Assembly (NCBI RefSeq): GCF_000406965.1
Contig: NZ_KE136367.1
Location: forward strand, 213,090-277,089
DNA: 64,000 nucleotides
Origin: Enterococcus avium ATCC 14025
GTDB taxonomy: Bacteria; Bacillota; Bacilli; Lactobacillales; Enterococcaceae
Reading direction: 5' to 3'
Under the pieces are notes generated by a model that saw only the letters and a program-made list of their open reading frames with translations, had not been told where the DNA came from and did no database searches. Positions 7,920 to 17,003 of this stretch are shown here, piece by piece (within the stretch, counting starts at the first letter, position 1; each line of letters begins with the position of its first letter). The position numbers and the translations under genes are program-made.

Positions 7920-9641
7920 ATGAAATTAATTCTTAATTATTTAAAACCCTACCGTTCTCGTGTCACGTTAGGTGTTATCATCAAATTTTTGGGGACCATG
8001 ATGGAATTGGTTCTTCCATGGAATTTGGCCTATATTCTAGATCATGTGATTCCGCAAAAAGATCCCAAGAAAATTCTCTTTTGGGGCGGTGTGATGTTGG
8101 CAGCTTCCGCTTTTTCCTTATGGGCGAATATCGTCGCTAACCGCATGGTCTCACGGATCGCAAAAGATACGACAGAAAACATTCGCGGCGATCTATTTCA
8201 AAAAATCACCTATCTAGACACGACCCAGATTGAAGATGTGGGGGTCTCTTCATTAGTTTCACGTGTAACATCGGACACCTACAATATTCATTTGACCCTT
8301 GGTGTTATGCTGCGTATGGGAATTCGCGCGCCGATCCTTTTGGCCGGAGGAATCTTGATTACTACTACCTTAGATCCGATTTTGACTTTAGTTTTAGTGG
8401 CAGTGATGCCGATCATCTTTGTAATGGTGACGCATATCTCGAAAAAGGGCGTGCCCTTATTTGGAAAATTGCAAAAGCAAGTTGATCAACTTGTGTTGAC
8501 GGTGCGGGAAAATGTAACAGGCTCTCGCGTGATTAAAGCTTTATCAAAAGAAGCCTACGAACGCCAGCGCTTTGAAAACGTCAATCAATCGTTGGTCAAT
8601 GCGGAAACAACTGCCAATGTAACGTTGGCTGCTTCTCCTGCGTTGTTGGATTTATTTTTGAATTTAGGTTTGACCCTAGTGATTGTCGTTAGCGCCTATC
8701 GTGTAAACGCTGGATTGACACAGCCAGGAGTGATCGTTGCCTTCTTGACCTATTTCACGATTATCCTGAACGCGATGCTTTCTATCACCCGCATCTTTGT
8801 CCTGTATTCCCGTGGTCTGGCTTCGGCGAATCGGATCAATGAAGTCTTACGGAAAAAACCTTCATTAGTACCAGGATCATTGAATCAAAGAAAAGCTGCT
8901 TCTACTAAACTGGTCTTTGATGATGTGACTTTTTCTTATCCTGACGGCGGTCATGCGATCGAACACATCAGCTTCAGCGTAAATCCTGGTGAAACATTAG
9001 GGATTATGGGCGCGACCGGCAGCGGGAAAACCACGATCGCCAGTCTGATTTTACGTCTATACGATCGAACTGCCGGTCAGATAGTATTAGACGGACAAGA
9101 GATCAAACATTATTCTCTTGATGCACTGCATCAAAAAATCGGTGCTGTCCTGCAAAAGGACGTACTCTTTGCCGATACGATTCGAGAAAATATTTTGTTC
9201 GGTCGTAACTTTTCAGAAGAGCAACTCCAGCAAGCCATCGATGATGCACAAGCTCGAGAATTTATCGACAAACTTGCTGATGGTCTGGAGCACCGCTTGG
9301 AAGCAAAAGGACAAAATCTCAGTGGTGGGCAGAAACAACGCGTGCTCTTGGCTCGTGCTTTGATTGGGCAGCCTGATCTGCTGATCCTAGACGATTCTTC
9401 TAGCGCGCTGGATTATCATACCGATGCGAATCTACGAAGGGCTTTGCGAACACATTTCGGTGATACCACCAAGATTTTGATCGCTCAGCGAATCAGTTCG
9501 ATCCAACATGCGGATAAAATTCTACTATTAAATAAAGGGAAAATGATTGGTTATGGCACTCATGAAGAGTTACTAACTGAAAATCCAACCTATCAAGAAA
9601 TCTATCAGGGACAGACAGGAGGGCAAGCCATTGAAGAATAG
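7920..9641 (+). CDS. Heterodimeric multidrug-type ABC exporter, degenerate-site half
   Basis: A 573-aa half-transporter with an N-terminal six-helix membrane domain and a C-terminal ATPase. Walker A GATGSGKTT is near residue 365 and the signature LSGGQKQR is intact. The residue after Walker B is Asp instead of the catalytic Glu (LLILDDSSSALD), and the switch His is Gln (IAQRISS). This is the usual pattern for the inactive site of heterodimeric exporters such as BmrCD or EfrAB. It therefore lends its good signature motif to the partner's ATP site. EfrA is the likeliest enterococcal counterpart, but I cannot confirm that by eye. Confidence 0.9.
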   Translation: MKLILNYLKPYRSRVTLGVIIKFLGTMMELVLPWNLAYILDHVIPQKDPKKILFWGGVMLAASAFSLWANIVANRMVSRIAKDTTENIRGDLFQKITYLDTTQIEDVGVSSLVSRVTSDTYNIHLTLGVMLRMGIRAPILLAGGILITTTLDPILTLVLVAVMPIIFVMVTHISKKGVPLFGKLQKQVDQLVLTVRENVTGSRVIKALSKEAYERQRFENVNQSLVNAETTANVTLAASPALLDLFLNLGLTLVIVVSAYRVNAGLTQPGVIVAFLTYFTIILNAMLSITRIFVLYSRGLASANRINEVLRKKPSLVPGSLNQRKAASTKLVFDDVTFSYPDGGHAIEHISFSVNPGETLGIMGATGSGKTTIASLILRLYDRTAGQIVLDGQEIKHYSLDALHQKIGAVLQKDVLFADTIRENILFGRNFSEEQLQQAIDDAQAREFIDKLADGLEHRLEAKGQNLSGGQKQRVLLARALIGQPDLLILDDSSSALDYHTDANLRRALRTHFGDTTKILIAQRISSIQHADKILLLNKGKMIGYGTHEELLTENPTYQEIYQGQTGGQAIEE

Positions 9642-11382
9642 AGGCTCACGCAAAGGTACACTGCTGCGTTTATGGGGATATTTGTATCAATTCAAATGGC
9701 TGCTGTTTTTAGCTGTCGTCTTGACGATTGCCAGTAACCTATTTGCTTTAGTCGGTCCCCTATTGTCTGGGTACGCGATTGATGCGATCCAGATTGGCAA
9801 AGGCAATGTCGCCTTTCAAAAAGTTTTCTTCTATTGTAGTTGGATGGTAGTTTTCTATGCGGCTTCCGCAATTTTAAGCTACGGGATCAAACGATTGATG
9901 ATCTTTCTGAGTCAAAAAATCGCGTTTCGTTTACGGAAAGATTTGTTTGAGAAAATCGTTTCGTTGCCCGTTGGTTATTTTGACCAGCACCAAACCGGTG
10001 ACATCGTCAGTCGGATGAGCTACGATATCGATACGATTAACACTTCATTGGCCAGTGACTCCGTTCAGGTTTTGAGTAGTCTGGTCACGGTTATCGGCTC
10101 CTTTGTTATGATGCTGGTAATCTCGCCAGTGATGGTGACGATCTTTTTAGTTACTGTTCCCGCGTCGATTTTATTGACCCGTTACTTAACCAATAAGTTC
10201 CAGCCTTTGTTTAGACAACGTTCTGCCAAGCTTGGTGAATTAAATGGTCTGACTGAAGAACTGCTATCCGGTGAACAAACCACCAAGGTCTATCATCAAG
10301 AGAAAACAACGATCACCCGCTTTGGCAAGAAGAATGAAGAAGCCATGACTGCTTATTACAATGCAGAATATTACGGCAGTATGACTGGTCCTTCTGTCAA
10401 CTTCATAAATAATGTTTCATTGTCATTGATCAGTATCTTAGGTGCCTTTTTATTCCTGTTTGGTCACTTAACATTAGGAAAGCTTTCCTCATTTGTATTG
10501 TATTCACGAAAATTCTCCGGTCCGATCAATGAATTAGCAAATATTTTCAGTGACCTGCAATCGTCTATTGCCGCGGCTGAACGAATCTTCAAACTATTAG
10601 ATGAAGACCCTGAAGTTCAAGACGTAAAAAATGCTCATGTCTTTGAAAAAGTTCATGGAGACGTACGCTTTGACCATGTTTCCTTCGGCTATCAAGCAGA
10701 TCAACCGGTCATCAAAGATTTATCCTTTGATATTTCTGCCGGTAGCGTTGTTGCCATTGTTGGTCCTACCGGTGCCGGAAAAACCACAATCGTGAATTTG
10801 CTGATGCGTTTTTATGATCCGGATAGCGGTGCAATCTACTTGGATGGACAAAATATCAAAGAAGCGACTCGCAGCAGTCTGCGAAAGCAATATGCGATGG
10901 TCCTACAGGATACTTGGCTCTTTACGGGAACGATTTTTGAGAATCTGACCTATGGAAATGAAGATGCCACGTTAGAAGAAGTGATCAAAGCGACAAAAGC
11001 CGCTCACATTCACGATTTCATTGCACAACTGCCAAAGGGCTACGACACGGTGATGACCGAAGACGGTTTAGCAATCTCACAAGGACAAAAGCAATTACTG
11101 ACAATTGCCCGGGCAATGCTTTTGAATGCCGAATTATTGATTCTCGATGAAGCAACGTCGAATGTTGATACACAGACCGAATTGCAGATTCAAGAAGCGA
11201 TGGGTCGTTTAATGGTGAACAAAACCTCCTTCATCATTGCTCACCGCCTCTCGACCATTCGTGAAGCTGACTTGATCTTAGTCGTCAATGATGGCAATAT
11301 TGTCGAACAAGGCAATCATGAAGAGCTGCTAGCTAAACAAGGACGCTATTATCAACTGCATCAAGCCCAATTCGAAAATTAA
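9631..11382 (+). CDS. Heterodimeric multidrug-type ABC exporter, catalytic half
   Basis: A 583-aa half-transporter made with a TTG start. The start overlaps the previous gene by 11 nt and has AGGAGGG at 9617-9623. The membrane domain is followed by Walker A GPTGAGKTT (near 377), Walker B with Glu (LLILDEATSNVD) and switch His (IIAHRLSTI). Its signature is altered to ISQGQ. The pair thus has one working ATP site (this Walker A/B with the partner's LSGGQ) and one dead site. Likely EfrB-like; substrate unknown. Confidence 0.9.
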   Translation: MKNRGSRKGTLLRLWGYLYQFKWLLFLAVVLTIASNLFALVGPLLSGYAIDAIQIGKGNVAFQKVFFYCSWMVVFYAASAILSYGIKRLMIFLSQKIAFRLRKDLFEKIVSLPVGYFDQHQTGDIVSRMSYDIDTINTSLASDSVQVLSSLVTVIGSFVMMLVISPVMVTIFLVTVPASILLTRYLTNKFQPLFRQRSAKLGELNGLTEELLSGEQTTKVYHQEKTTITRFGKKNEEAMTAYYNAEYYGSMTGPSVNFINNVSLSLISILGAFLFLFGHLTLGKLSSFVLYSRKFSGPINELANIFSDLQSSIAAAERIFKLLDEDPEVQDVKNAHVFEKVHGDVRFDHVSFGYQADQPVIKDLSFDISAGSVVAIVGPTGAGKTTIVNLLMRFYDPDSGAIYLDGQNIKEATRSSLRKQYAMVLQDTWLFTGTIFENLTYGNEDATLEEVIKATKAAHIHDFIAQLPKGYDTVMTEDGLAISQGQKQLLTIARAMLLNAELLILDEATSNVDTQTELQIQEAMGRLMVNKTSFIIAHRLSTIREADLILVVNDGNIVEQGNHEELLAKQGRYYQLHQAQFEN

Positions 11383-11383
11383 A

Positions 11384-11432
11384 AAGACTAGAGTCTCCAC
11401 GATTTTTTCGTGGGTGCTCTAGTCTTATTTTT
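11384..11432. terminator. Terminator after the ABC exporter operon
   Basis: Stem AAGACTAGAG/CTCTAGTCTT, with further pairing of CCACGA and TCGTGG inside, is followed by a T-run on the plus strand. It overlaps the 3' end of the convergent hydrolase gene and may serve both. Confidence 0.8.
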
Positions 11433-12603
11433 TATTTTCGGCAATTTGCTGAACCGCCTCTACAAAGCGTTCTGGTTCGTTGATCCAAGGATTGTGGCCG
11501 GAGTGTTCAAACCAAATGATTTCCTTGTTGGGAGCGTCCAATTTTTGATAGTAATCTTCAGTTAAGCTAAGTGGCGCATTGATATCGTGCTTCCCTAATA
11601 GAAAATAGACGGGAACATCTAATGTTGAGTACTCCTTCCGCAAATCTACATTGTACAGTTGCGGATACACATGATTGAAGGTTTGCAGAATGCCTCGCAG
11701 ATAATTGACCTTATCCAAGATGCCATACTCTTTCGCCGCAAGATCCCGCATCGTTTGGAAGCCGCCATTTTGAATCTCAGGATTTCCTGCCATCTTTTGA
11801 CTGAGATAGTTGAGATAGGTCGCGCTTTTGGTGGTAACAGAATTTCCGTGATAAGGCGGTTCGCCATTTTTTCTTAGCGTATCCACGACCTTTTGATCTC
11901 CATTCTCTTTTGCCAGCTTCATCGCCAGCGCGTAATCGATTTTCTCCGTTTCTTCAAAGGCTACCATTTGTCCGGTGCCTATAAAGGTATGGTAAAGCCC
12001 CGGTTGTTCTTTTACCATAAAAATTCCTAGTGCACTCCCCCACGATTCTCCTAGCAGATAAAGCTTTTCCTGTTTGAACTCTTTTAACAACGAACGAACC
12101 AAAGCCGTTCCATCTTCAACGTAAATTTCAGGGGCCAACTTTTTCCGCGGGATCGCTGAGTAGGATTTTCCCGAACCAGGCTGTTCCCAGTTAACTACGA
12201 TAAAATCCTTTTCTAATTTTGCAAGTTCATAACGTGTAGCTGCCAGCTGTGATCCCCCCGGACCGCCCGCTAAAAATAGAAGTACTGGCTTGCTGCGGTC
12301 TTCTCCTCGAATGCTGATCCATTCCTTACGACCATTCAATTCAACCTTCCGCAACTCTGCGATACTATTCTCCTTAGCGATTTTCGGTGTCGATGCCGTC
12401 AGCTGAGTGAACATTATTAAGACAATTCCTAAAACCAGAACTATCAACATCCCTAACAAACTTCTTCTCACTCCTTTTGTTGCAAATAGGACCTGTCTTC
12501 CGCGAAATCGATTAAACAAATAAAGCACCCCTTTGATCAGTAATCCTACACTGAACAAAACAAGTACTAACACACTGATGATAAATACACCTAACACTAA
12601 CAA
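11425..12603 (-). CDS. Membrane-anchored alpha/beta hydrolase (proline iminopeptidase-like)
   Basis: A serine hydrolase with two N-terminal membrane helices and an extracytoplasmic-looking or membrane-associated catalytic domain. LAGGPGGSQ corresponds to the HGGPG oxyanion motif of the prolyl aminopeptidase group, GESWGSALG is the nucleophile elbow, and HSGHNPWINEPE carries the catalytic His. The frame opens at ATG 12630, but that codon lies inside an operator arm and has no ribosome binding site. TTG 12603 has GGAGGAG 5 nt upstream and is preferred (392 aa). The gene is divergent from tetR, which probably represses it. The substrate is unknown. Confidence 0.8.
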   Translation of the reverse strand: MLVLGVFIISVLVLVLFSVGLLIKGVLYLFNRFRGRQVLFATKGVRRSLLGMLIVLVLGIVLIMFTQLTASTPKIAKENSIAELRKVELNGRKEWISIRGEDRSKPVLLFLAGGPGGSQLAATRYELAKLEKDFIVVNWEQPGSGKSYSAIPRKKLAPEIYVEDGTALVRSLLKEFKQEKLYLLGESWGSALGIFMVKEQPGLYHTFIGTGQMVAFEETEKIDYALAMKLAKENGDQKVVDTLRKNGEPPYHGNSVTTKSATYLNYLSQKMAGNPEIQNGGFQTMRDLAAKEYGILDKVNYLRGILQTFNHVYPQLYNVDLRKEYSTLDVPVYFLLGKHDINAPLSLTEDYYQKLDAPNKEIIWFEHSGHNPWINEPERFVEAVQQIAENKK

Positions 12604-12622
12604 AATAACTCCTCCTTCGTTT

Positions 12623-12673
12623 TTGACCATCGTTCAACAATTTCATCATAACAACTTTTTGAACGATGGTCAA
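12623..12673. promoter_or_regulatory. Twin TetR operator between hydrolase and tetR
   Basis: Two copies of the 15-bp sequence TTGACCATCGTTCAA occur in opposite orientation at 12623-12637 and 12659-12673. Each copy is itself nearly palindromic (TTGA, 7 nt, TCAA). The second abuts the tetR promoter (extended -10 TGCTATACT at 12681-12689) and the first covers the start region of the hydrolase transcript. One regulator could thus control both genes. Confidence 0.8.
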
Positions 12674-12708
12674 CTTAATATGCTATACTATTTTTGGAGG
12701 TCGATGTG

Positions 12709-13332
12709 ATGAGTAAACGAGAGTTAATTTTAGATGCCTTGCAGGAACTGCTTTACGAAGGAACTGCCGGTACTGCTTCTGTTCAGGATATTGCCACAAA
12801 AGCGGGGATCGCAAAAGGTGGTCTCTACTATTATTACAAAAGTAAAGAGGAAGTCTTAGATGCCTTAGTTGAACGCCAATACAATCACGTGATTGAAACC
12901 TGTCGGATAAAATTAGCCACTGTCGAGGCTCCGGCCTTAGAAAAAATAAAGCTCTTACTGTATTTTTATCGCAACACCGCTGTCGATCAAACAGTTGATA
13001 GTGCGTTGCACGAACCGCAAAATGCCGCAATCCATCAGAAATCAATGGCCTTTATCATGGGACGTCTGGCGCCAATCGTTGGTGAAATTTTGCAGCAAGG
13101 AGTCGAAGAAAACGTCTTTGTCTGTGAACATCCCGAACAGCTAGCGGAAATTTTACTGTCGCCGATTATTTTTTTACTCGATCCCGGGTTATTTACTTGG
13201 ACCGATCAAGAAGTACAAATGAAGCTAACGGCTTTAGCACGAATGCTAGAGGCTAGTCTTCAGGCTCCGATCAATTCATTTGCTTTTTTGTATGAGAATT
13301 GGACAACTCAGCGGTTAAATAAAAAAAGTTGA
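12709..13332 (+). CDS. TetR-family transcriptional regulator
   Basis: A 207-aa repressor. The N-terminal HTH spans residues about 7-50 (ELILDALQELL, then VQDIATKAGIAKGGLYYYYKSKEEVLDAL), which is typical TetR. The C-terminal ligand domain is not diagnostic. ATG 12709 is chosen because GGAGG lies 8 nt upstream; an earlier in-frame TTG at 12694 overlaps that site. Autoregulation and control of the divergent hydrolase are inferred from the operator copies. Confidence 0.9.
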   Translation: MSKRELILDALQELLYEGTAGTASVQDIATKAGIAKGGLYYYYKSKEEVLDALVERQYNHVIETCRIKLATVEAPALEKIKLLLYFYRNTAVDQTVDSALHEPQNAAIHQKSMAFIMGRLAPIVGEILQQGVEENVFVCEHPEQLAEILLSPIIFLLDPGLFTWTDQEVQMKLTALARMLEASLQAPINSFAFLYENWTTQRLNKKS

Positions 13333-13365
13333 AGGCAGTTCAGAATTATCTGCCTTCAACTTTTT
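13328..13365. terminator. Bidirectional terminator, tetR and VOC gene
   Basis: An 11-bp stem (GTTGAAGGCAG/CTGCCTTCAAC) is flanked by seven A on one side and five T on the other, so it can stop transcripts from both convergent genes. Confidence 0.85.
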
Positions 13366-13831
13366 AACTATTCAACATGTTTTCAACCATTTCTTTTCCG
13401 AGAAAGGTCTTCTCACCTAGTTCCTCCACAGTCATTCCATCAGCAGCCAAGCGCTTCACCATGACCGTCAGATCTTCTCCGACTTGGATTACATGCTTAT
13501 CTGGATCATAAAAGCACGCAACCTTTTGCCCCCACTCCATCGTAGCGATGTCTCGTAAAAAATCTAACTCTTCTTCCTTTGTCCGCTCGATAAACCCATC
13601 AAAGTCCTTCGTTTCAAAATAGAACTCTACCGTATTATTCTGATAGTTGAATGACTCTTTCTCACAGCCGGTAAATCGAATCCACGATTCCTCCGTTTGT
13701 AATGACAAGCCGCCATTGAAGGTCACATTCTCGCCAAAATCAGAAACGATATCCACCTCTAAAAATTTACGATAGAATGCTTTTGACCGCTCCATATCCT
13801 TCACTACTAGCATAGGTCCCCGATATTCCAT
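13364..13831 (-). CDS. VOC-family (glyoxalase/bleomycin-resistance fold) protein
   Basis: A 155-aa protein with the paired beta-alpha-beta-beta-beta modules of the vicinal oxygen chelate fold (MLVVKDMERSKAFYRKFLE, then VEFYFETKDFDGF and ACFYDPDKHVIQVGE). The Cys before YDP replaces the usual Phe/Leu. The C-terminal tail (about 125-155) resembles a small helical extension. ATG 13831 is chosen over GTG 13834 because of its spacing to GGAGG. It is monocistronic. The substrate cannot be predicted. Confidence 0.75.
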   Translation of the reverse strand: MEYRGPMLVVKDMERSKAFYRKFLEVDIVSDFGENVTFNGGLSLQTEESWIRFTGCEKESFNYQNNTVEFYFETKDFDGFIERTKEEELDFLRDIATMEWGQKVACFYDPDKHVIQVGEDLTVMVKRLAADGMTVEELGEKTFLGKEMVENMLNS

Positions 13832-13912
13832 CACATTCCTCCATTCTTTTAAACCGTTTACATTATTGTATACTATATCACAAAAGACCGGCTTACTGCT
13901 TCTGTATAAACA

Positions 13913-13946
13913 AAAAATCTTGAAGCTTTTCCAGCTCCAAGATTTT
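13913..13946 (-). terminator. Terminator of the epimerase-PTS operon
   Basis: A stem with AATCTTG/CAAGATT and inner AGCT/AGCT pairing is followed by a T-run on the minus strand, directly after the epimerase gene. Confidence 0.75.
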
Positions 13947-13951
13947 TATCG

Positions 13952-14656
13952 TTAGTTTACTTCTGCATAACTAAGCTTTTTACCAGTCATTTCCTCATAA
14001 TCCTTAACCATGATTTCCCAAGCTTTAGCGATATCTTCGTCTAAACCAAAGAGTCCGCTGCGACCAACGATGTAAATATCTGGCCCGGCTGCATCAATCC
14101 GTTTGAAAGATTTACGGTTAGAGGAACCATCCATTTCGATCACGTAATCGTAGCCTTTTTCTTCACGTAATTCGCGGAGAGCCACGATTTTATCTAAGGT
14201 GCTTTCAATAAAGCGTTGGCCAGCAAAGCCCGGATCAATCGTCATAATCGTGATCTTATCAACCAGCTCGATATAAGGGAAAATCGTTTCAATCGGTGTT
14301 TCAGGATTCAACACGATCCCAGCCTTCAAACCGGCGTCGTGAATTTGATCAATCAAACGAAAGGCTAAACCATCTAACACCTCTGCATGCATACAGATCC
14401 ACTCACACTGCAAATCTACTAGCTGCTGTACCCAAAAACTTGGGTCTGTCACCATCAGATGCGCCGACATCGGCAACGTGGTGATTTTCCGCAATTCTTC
14501 AATGAACCAAGGAGATAAGGTAATGTTCGGCACATAATGCCCGTCCATAATATCAATATGATAGGAATCTACCTTGTCATTCAAAAAGGTGATTTGTTCT
14601 TTAAACTTATCTAAGTCCATCGTCATTAGTGATGGGGAAAATTCTACTTTTTTCAT
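13952..14656 (-). CDS. alsE: D-allulose-6-phosphate 3-epimerase
   Basis: A ribulose-phosphate epimerase-fold enzyme of 234 aa that follows E. coli AlsE closely: FSPSLMTMDLDKFKEQI, HIDIMDGHYVPN, SAHLMVTDP, GIVLNPETP, MTIDPGFAGQ and IEMDGSSN. The metal-binding His and Asp residues are all present. In AlsE-type pathways it interconverts allulose-6-phosphate and fructose-6-phosphate. It is the last gene of a PTS operon, so the PTS sugar is probably allulose or another hexose whose phosphate needs C3 epimerisation. A close alternative is a general ribulose-5-phosphate epimerase paralogue. Confidence 0.8.
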   Translation of the reverse strand: MKKVEFSPSLMTMDLDKFKEQITFLNDKVDSYHIDIMDGHYVPNITLSPWFIEELRKITTLPMSAHLMVTDPSFWVQQLVDLQCEWICMHAEVLDGLAFRLIDQIHDAGLKAGIVLNPETPIETIFPYIELVDKITIMTIDPGFAGQRFIESTLDKIVALRELREEKGYDYVIEMDGSSNRKSFKRIDAAGPDIYIVGRSGLFGLDEDIAKAWEIMVKDYEEMTGKKLSYAEVN

Positions 14657-14676
14657 GTGTCGCCACTCTTTCCGGA

Positions 14677-15777
14677 TTAAAAGATTTGAATATCTTCTAG
14701 GTTGATGTCCTCTTCTTCTTTTTCAACCTGCATCGCTGCATCTTCTTCTGTCACATTTTTCTTAATTACGGCTAAGACAACTGCTGTTACGACCACGTTG
14801 ACTAAAATCGCAATCACACCTGCCCATGGTCTCGACATTGTCGGAATCATCAGCACACCACCAAACGGTACTGTCGCATCTGCGCCTAAGATCATTGTTG
14901 TTGCGCCACCAGCAAAACCACCGATAGCTGTTGCTACAACACCCCGCACGATGTCGTTCATAACTAACGGAATGACCCCTTCAACGATATTGATCACACC
15001 CATTGGAACCGCTGACTTCAAGGTTTCAACTTCTAATTTCGTGTAGATATTTTTGCCAAATAATTTTGCGATGAAGAAGGCTAAACCAAATCCAATTGGT
15101 GTTGCTGTATTCACTAACTGTAAAGCAGTAATCGGACCGTTCAATCCTTCTGCTTGCATCGTCAATACAAAAGCGAAAACCGTTTTGTTGATCGGACCGC
15201 CATAGTCAACACCACTTAACAGACCGATCACACCGCCAAATACTAATAACGAAGAATTGCCTAAACCATCCAAGAAGTTTGTTAATAATGATGTTAACGC
15301 TGCAATTGGTGCCCCAATGATATAGACCATGATCAACCCGCCGATGATCGAGGTTAAGAAGGGAATGATCAGTGTTGGCATTAACCCTTTTGCCCAATTC
15401 GGTAATTTCACATATTTTAAAATTGCTAATACTAGATAACCTGCTAAGTAACCGCCTAAGATTCCGCCGATAAAACCAGCGCCGATGGCATTTGCTGTCA
15501 AACCAATGATGAACCCAGGAGCGATCCCTGGTTTGCCGCCGATTGAATAGGAGATACCCGTCGCAATCACGACTGGCAGTAAGCCTAAGCCTTTACCGCC
15601 CATCGTTGCCAACGCATCCCAAATTGTAAATTCCCCTTGAACCAATGCATCCTGACTTGAACCGCCAAAGGCCATTCCGATGGCGATTAAGAAGCCGGCA
15701 CCACAGACGATCGGAATCAAATAAGAGATCGCCGTCAATAAGTGTCCTTTAAGATTTAACTCTTTAATTTTTTTCAT
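14677..15777 (-). CDS. PTS transporter, fructose-family EIIC
   Basis: A 366-aa membrane channel of the fructose/mannitol PTS family with about ten hydrophobic segments. Motifs include GISYSIGGKPGIAPGF and VDYGGPINKTVFAF, the latter a typical substrate-loop region. The C-terminus ends in an acidic tail. IIB and two IIA proteins are separate upstream genes in the same operon, so this is a split-domain transporter. The substrate is inferred from the alsE neighbour. Confidence 0.85.
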   Translation of the reverse strand: MKKIKELNLKGHLLTAISYLIPIVCGAGFLIAIGMAFGGSSQDALVQGEFTIWDALATMGGKGLGLLPVVIATGISYSIGGKPGIAPGFIIGLTANAIGAGFIGGILGGYLAGYLVLAILKYVKLPNWAKGLMPTLIIPFLTSIIGGLIMVYIIGAPIAALTSLLTNFLDGLGNSSLLVFGGVIGLLSGVDYGGPINKTVFAFVLTMQAEGLNGPITALQLVNTATPIGFGLAFFIAKLFGKNIYTKLEVETLKSAVPMGVINIVEGVIPLVMNDIVRGVVATAIGGFAGGATTMILGADATVPFGGVLMIPTMSRPWAGVIAILVNVVVTAVVLAVIKKNVTEEDAAMQVEKEEEDINLEDIQIF

Positions 15778-15795
15778 TTTTCTTCCTCCATTTAA

Positions 15796-16245
15796 CTAAG
15801 CGAATGCTTCAACAACATCTTCTGGCTTTTTCGCCTGCAACAGATTGCCAACCACTTCATCGTTGCCTAGCTTTCTGGCAAACAGCGACAATAATTTCAA
15901 ATGATTGGTCGCTCCGTCATTGTCATTACCCACCGCAAAGAGAATGATCCCCTTCACGCCTTTGCCATCTAAACTTTCCCAAGGAATTTCCTCTTGATTG
16001 ATCCCGATCGCTACGCCGACCTTGTTGACATAGGCGCTTTTTCCATGAGGGATCGCGATATAATTTCCGATACCCGTTTGGCCTTCCGCCTCTCGTGCGT
16101 AAATGTCTTTGATAAACCCTTCTACTTCAGAGATATAGCCATTCCTCAGTAACTGATTCGCTAGATCGTTCAAGGCATCATCCTTGGTCTTAGCGGCCAT
16201 ATTGGTTTTGACGATGTCTAAATCCACAATGTCCTTTACTTCCAT
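15796..16245 (-). CDS. PTS fructose-family EIIA
   Basis: A 149-aa IIA protein. The phosphorylated His is in GNYIAIPHGKSAYV near residue 74. It accepts phosphate from HPr and passes it to the IIB protein encoded just upstream. Spacing to both neighbours is 11-19 bp. Confidence 0.9.
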   Translation of the reverse strand: MEVKDIVDLDIVKTNMAAKTKDDALNDLANQLLRNGYISEVEGFIKDIYAREAEGQTGIGNYIAIPHGKSAYVNKVGVAIGINQEEIPWESLDGKGVKGIILFAVGNDNDGATNHLKLLSLFARKLGNDEVVGNLLQAKKPEDVVEAFA

Positions 16246-16256
16246 CTAAATTCCCC

Positions 16257-16577
16257 CTAAACCTTTTGAGCAACAACCTCTTGGGCTTTTTCAATCAATT
16301 TATTTGGTGACTTAACGGCGATTTCTGTCGGTACTTGAATGATTCGTTTGCCGTCAAAACGTTCTCTGCCGGAAATCTTTACATCGATTGCCAAGATTAC
16401 GATATCCGCTTGATCAATCTCTTCTTGGGTTAATTCATTTTCGATCCCAATCGTACCTTGCGTCTCTACTTTCATTTCACAACCCGCTTTTTTTGCGGCA
16501 TTTTCTAATTTTTCTTGTGCAATGTAGGTATGGGCAATCCCCACTGTACATGCTGCTACTCCAACGATTTTCATCAT
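16257..16577 (-). CDS. PTS fructose-family EIIB
   Basis: A 106-aa IIB protein. The active Cys is in GVAACTVGIAHTY near residue 10. The usual CPTGIAHTY has Val in place of Pro here. The downstream ETQGTIGIENELT motif is characteristic of fructose IIB domains. Phosphate passes from IIA to this Cys and then to the sugar. Confidence 0.9.
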   Translation of the reverse strand: MMKIVGVAACTVGIAHTYIAQEKLENAAKKAGCEMKVETQGTIGIENELTQEEIDQADIVILAIDVKISGRERFDGKRIIQVPTEIAVKSPNKLIEKAQEVVAQKV

Positions 16578-16586
16578 TTATTCCTC

Positions 16587-17003
16587 CTATAAAATATGGT
16601 AAATTGCCGTTTCATTTTCAAGGCTTAGTAATTGTTCGATAAAATCATCATCTGCTAAGCGCCGTGTGAATTGGGCAATTTTCTTCTTCATTACTTGACT
16701 CTCATTGCTCTTCAATAGAATAGTAATTATCAGCTGGACTGCTGATGTCTTCTCGTCAAAATCAATCGGTTCTGCTAAACGGATCAGTAGGACCTGACTT
16801 TGTTTGATCTTCGGGCTTTCTAAATGCGGCAAGATTACATGCTCCGCGATCATGGTATTCCCGACTTTTTCCCTCTGCTGCAACAGATCAATCAATTCTT
16901 CCGACTCAGCCGAATTAGCGAACTCTGCAATAAAACGTTGCACATGTGCTTTGTCTTTAAATGGCTGGTCCAAGAAAACTTGGAAAAAATTATCGTTCAT
17001 CAT
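16587..17003 (-). CDS. Second PTS EIIA-type protein in the same operon
   Basis: A protein of about 139 aa with an EIIA-2 fold. The candidate phospho-His is in EHVILPHLESP. It differs clearly from the IIA at 15796, so the operon has two IIA proteins. It may phosphorylate the PRD regulator encoded just upstream, acting as a sensor partner, rather than feed transport. The open frame extends to 17060, but ATG 17003 (or 17000), overlapping the regulator's end by 11-14 nt, is the natural coupled start. Confidence 0.75.
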   Translation of the reverse strand: MMNDNFFQVFLDQPFKDKAHVQRFIAEFANSAESEELIDLLQQREKVGNTMIAEHVILPHLESPKIKQSQVLLIRLAEPIDFDEKTSAVQLIITILLKSNESQVMKKKIAQFTRRLADDDFIEQLLSLENETAIYHIL

